From Endomicrobiia bacterium (GTDB lineage Bacteria; Elusimicrobiota; Endomicrobiia; Endomicrobiales; Endomicrobiaceae), in contig WQUP01000070.1 in NCBI GenBank assembly GCA_009782015.1, forward strand, positions 1 to 6,265: 6,265 bases of DNA, given 5' to 3'. Position 1 is the first letter of the stretch. Every line of letters starts with the position of its first letter. Under the pieces are notes generated by a model. It saw nothing but the letters and a program-made list of their open reading frames with translations. It had not been told where the DNA came from and made no database searches. The translations under genes and the position numbers were made by a program. This document shows positions 4,715 to 6,265 of this stretch, piece by piece.

Positions 4715-5707
4715 ATGAAAATAACTGTTTTGGGCGCGGGTTCATGGGGAGCTACTCTTGCCGCGCTTTTGCTTGAAAACGGGCACGATGTAACTCTTTG
4801 GGAGTTTGATAAGCAGCGCGCGCAGGATTTGCAGTCAAGAAAAATCAAACCTTTTAAGGCGGGCGTTGATTTGCCTGAAAAACTTGTGATAACGAGCGAT
4901 TTTTATTCCTTTAAAGACAGTAAAGGCATTTTGTTTGCCGTGCCTTCCCAATTTATGCGCTCAACCTGCGCGCTTTTAAAAAGCGAGGGAATATCTTTAG
5001 ACGGAAAGCTCATAATGAGCGCGACAAAAGGAATAGAGAACAGAACTCTTTTGAGAATGTCCGAAGTAATAAATGAAGTTTTTCCCGGCACATACGAAAA
5101 TATCGCCGCTATTTCCGGCCCCAGCCATGCGGAAGAGGTGTGCAGAAAGATGCCGACTGCCGTAACGTCAGCGTCGGTCAATTTGGAAACAGCGGAAAAA
5201 TGCAGAGTTCTTTTTATGAACGAATATTTCAGGGTTTACAATCAGAGCGACATTATAGGCGTTGAAACCGGCGCTGCGTTAAAAAATGTTTTTGCTATTG
5301 CTTCCGGCATAGTTGACGGGCTTAAGTACGGCGATAACACCAAAGCCGCGATAGTTTCAAGGGGCTTGAAAGAGCTCGCCAGAATCGGCGTAGCCTTAGG
5401 CGGCAAAGAGCAGACTTTTTACGGGCTTTCCGGAGCCGGCGATTTGATGGTGACATGTTTTTCAAGACATTCAAGAAACAGAGCTGTCGGGCAGGCCATC
5501 GGCGAAGGCAAAAGTTTAAAAGAAGCTCAGGACAGTCTCGGCATGGTTGCCGAAGGCGTGGCAAACTCCGTAAGCGCCTACGAAATAGGGCAAAAGATGA
5601 AAGTGGAACTTCCGATAATAAACGAAGTCCATGCGATATTGTTTGAAGGAAAGAATCCTCTTGAAGCAGTAAACGCTCTGATGACAAGAGAACCGAAACA
5701 CGAATAA
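4715..5707 (+). CDS. gpsA: Glycerol-3-phosphate dehydrogenase [NAD(P)+] GpsA
   Basis: GpsA is a cytosolic enzyme that reduces dihydroxyacetone phosphate to sn-glycerol-3-phosphate, the backbone precursor for phospholipids. The 330 residues match the family length. The N-terminal Rossmann fold has GAGSWG (7-12) for the dinucleotide and AVPSQ (75-79). SATKGIE (102-108) carries a conserved lysine (K105), followed by SGPSHAEEV (134-142). The catalytic lysine is in GAALKNV (K190). The C-terminal helical domain has SGAGDLMVTC (239-248) and SRNRAVG (253-259), which bind substrate and cofactor. ATG 4715 has AAGGA 8 nt upstream. The extension to 4625 is encoded by repeat sequence and resembles no GpsA N terminus. 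Its product is the substrate of PlsY, encoded just upstream, so the pair is functionally linked. Confidence 0.96.
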   Translation: MKITVLGAGSWGATLAALLLENGHDVTLWEFDKQRAQDLQSRKIKPFKAGVDLPEKLVITSDFYSFKDSKGILFAVPSQFMRSTCALLKSEGISLDGKLIMSATKGIENRTLLRMSEVINEVFPGTYENIAAISGPSHAEEVCRKMPTAVTSASVNLETAEKCRVLFMNEYFRVYNQSDIIGVETGAALKNVFAIASGIVDGLKYGDNTKAAIVSRGLKELARIGVALGGKEQTFYGLSGAGDLMVTCFSRHSRNRAVGQAIGEGKSLKEAQDSLGMVAEGVANSVSAYEIGQKMKVELPIINEVHAILFEGKNPLEAVNALMTREPKHE

Positions 5708-5718
5708 CTGCGAAATGC

Positions 5719-5761
5719 AGAGTGAAGATTGGAGAGTGAGGAGTGAAGATACGGCAAAGTC
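5719..5761. repeat. Heptamer-repeat half element after gpsA
   Basis: Units AGTGAAG, ATTGGAG, AGTGAGG, AGTGAAG (5721-5748) are followed by ATAC (5749-5752) and GGCAAAGTC (5753-5761). The unit sequences and the ATAC-GRCAAAG tail match the other copies. The outer AACGACA is degraded (CAAATGCAG-like sequence before 5721), and no inverted arm follows. A different repeat begins within about 10 nt. Confidence 0.85.
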
Positions 5762-5767
5762 GTAAAT

Positions 5768-5820
5768 TCCCATCCATCGGAGGGGTGGCAGAAAATGAAA
5801 TTTTCTGACGGGGTGGTTGC
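5768..5820. repeat. Palindromic repeat with paired GGGGTGG motifs
   Basis: A hairpin CAGAAAAT 5789-5796 with ATTTTCTG 5800-5807 (loop GAA) sits between direct copies of GGGGTGG (5782-5788 and 5810-5816). An imperfect CCCATCC/GGAGGGG stem lies just before it (about 5769-5785). It resembles a type of intergenic repeat seen in many bacteria. It lies in the leader region of the HU gene and could form structure in a gpsA-HU transcript. No T tract follows, so I do not call a terminator. Confidence 0.65.
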
Positions 5821-5856
5821 AGTTGGCAGCAGACAAAGAAAATAACGGAACGAAAA

Positions 5857-6120
5857 ATGAATAAAAAAAATATTGCGGATAAGCTGGCTAACATGCTCAG
5901 CTCGAAAAAAGAGGCTGAATCTGCCGTGGATAAAGTTTTCGACGAGATTTCTGCGGCTCTCAAAAACGGCGAGAAGGTAGTAATAACAGGTTTCGGAAGC
6001 TTTAATATGTTTGTGACAAAGACGAAAAAAGGAAGAAATCCGAAAACCGGCGAAAGCCTTCTGATTTCGCCCATGAAAAAAATAAGATTCAAACAGTCGA
6101 AAGAATTATTTAACGGCTGA
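5857..6120 (+). CDS. HU/IHF-family DNA-binding protein
   Basis: This is a histone-like, DNA-bending nucleoid protein expected to act as a dimer. The 87 residues match the family: an N-terminal helical dimerisation part (1-38), the signature turn VVITGFGSF (41-49), then the beta-arm with GRNPKTGE (59-66), whose NP pair carries the proline that intercalates into DNA, and the closing KKIRFKQSKEL. A weak ribosome site (CGGA, 5846-5849) lies 7 nt before the ATG. HU and the IHF subunits cannot be told apart reliably from this sequence. The following merR-family gene favours an IHF-like role, because an ihfA-merR pair is common in several phyla, such as Deltaproteobacteria. The gap from gpsA is 149 nt and is filled with two repeats. 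Confidence 0.93.
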   Translation: MNKKNIADKLANMLSSKKEAESAVDKVFDEISAALKNGEKVVITGFGSFNMFVTKTKKGRNPKTGESLLISPMKKIRFKQSKELFNG

Positions 6121-6123
6121 GGA

Positions 6124-6194
6124 TTAGAAGTTTGGAAGCTTGGAAGTTTGGCAACTACAAAAGCCTTTGCCGTTGCTAAGCTTCTAAACTTTCG
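6124..6194. repeat. Inverted octamer-repeat element
   Basis: The left arm has units AGAAGTTT, GGAAGCTT, GGAAGTTT (6126-6149) and then GGCAAC (6150-6155). The right arm on the opposite strand reads GAAAGTTT, AGAAGCTT, AGCAAC (6193-6172). The arms match at about 16 of 20 positions. The loop side of the right arm carries GGCAAAGGC (minus strand, 6171-6163), like the GRCAAAG motif of the heptamer elements. The element fills the gap between the HU gene and the merR-family gene. Confidence 0.82.
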
Positions 6195-6205
6195 CCATTA
6201 ATAAC

Positions 6206-6209
6206 GGAG
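6206..6209 (+). promoter_or_regulatory. Ribosome binding site of the merR-family gene
   Basis: GGAG lies 7 nt before ATG 6217. The surrounding leader, AATAACGGA then C.GAAAAATG, is nearly the same as that of the HU gene (5841-5859). Confidence 0.7.
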
Positions 6210-6216
6210 CAGAAAA

Positions 6217-6265
6217 ATGGAAATTCCTCCGATACCTGACAAAGAATATTTTACAATAGGCGAGG
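6217..6265 (+). CDS. MerR-family transcriptional regulator (5' part only)
   Basis: Only the first 16 codons are in the window: MEIPPIPDKEYFTIGE. The IPDKxYFxIGE opening is typical of a group of MerR-type helix-turn-helix regulators often encoded right after ihfA/HU genes. It leads into the first helix of the winged DNA-binding domain. A good GGAG ribosome site lies 7 nt upstream. The effector domain lies beyond the window, so the ligand cannot be inferred. The assignment rests on this short N terminus and the neighbourhood. Confidence 0.72.
   Translation, partial: MEIPPIPDKEYFTIGE

Noticed and set aside
5817..5845. Promoter for the HU gene (TTGCAG with an A+T-rich -10)
   Set aside because: The -10 candidate matches the consensus poorly and the -35 lies within a repeat.
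5322..6092. 256-codon minus-strand open frame across gpsA and the HU gene
   Set aside because: It overlaps two clear family genes in antisense, crosses two intergenic repeats and has a Leu/Arg/Ser-rich composition with no recognisable domain. Its length comes partly from the stop-free strand of the repeats.

Overview
This looks like a stretch of bacterial chromosome carrying conserved housekeeping genes: secG, tRNA-Leu(GAG), tRNA-Gly(GCC), hflX, der, plsY, gpsA, an HU/IHF-family gene and the start of a merR-family gene. All lie on the + strand. Two codons of a divergent minus-strand gene may sit at the extreme left. The moderate A+T-rich composition, the gene content and the many degenerate intergenic repeats fit an Elusimicrobiota/Endomicrobium-type bacterium or another deep-branching Gram-negative-like phylum. 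That assignment is inference, because no rRNA or lineage marker is present.

Region by region: (1) 1-735 holds secG behind a near-consensus promoter, followed 6 nt later by tRNA-Leu(GAG), then an inverted heptamer-repeat element that fills the spacer to tRNA-Gly(GCC). (2) 736-1028 has no protein gene. It holds a terminator, a G+C-rich structured element ending in a second copy of the tRNA-Gly 3' end (with CCA), a second terminator and the hflX promoter. (3) 1029-6265 is a run of co-directional genes in which every intergenic gap is filled by repeats.

The genes serve core functions: protein export (SecG), decoding (two tRNAs), ribosome rescue and assembly GTPases (HflX, Der), the two ends of the early glycerolipid pathway (GpsA makes glycerol-3-phosphate, PlsY acylates it), and nucleoid/regulatory proteins (HU/IHF and MerR).

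The unusual part is between the genes. Five elements are built from degenerate 7- or 8-nt tandem units, several arranged as inverted arms. They share outer (AACGACA) and inner (GRCAAA) motifs although the repeat unit itself differs between them. In two cases the units supply the stop codon of the preceding gene (der, plsY). Three other palindromic intergenic repeat types occur, two of them joined to half-copies of the heptamer element. In front of der and plsY the repeats supply in-frame ATG codons that could mislead start calling. Both genes with a recognisable promoter (secG, hflX) have exactly 9 nt between the -10 hexamer and ATG and no Shine-Dalgarno, which suggests leaderless or near-leaderless mRNAs.
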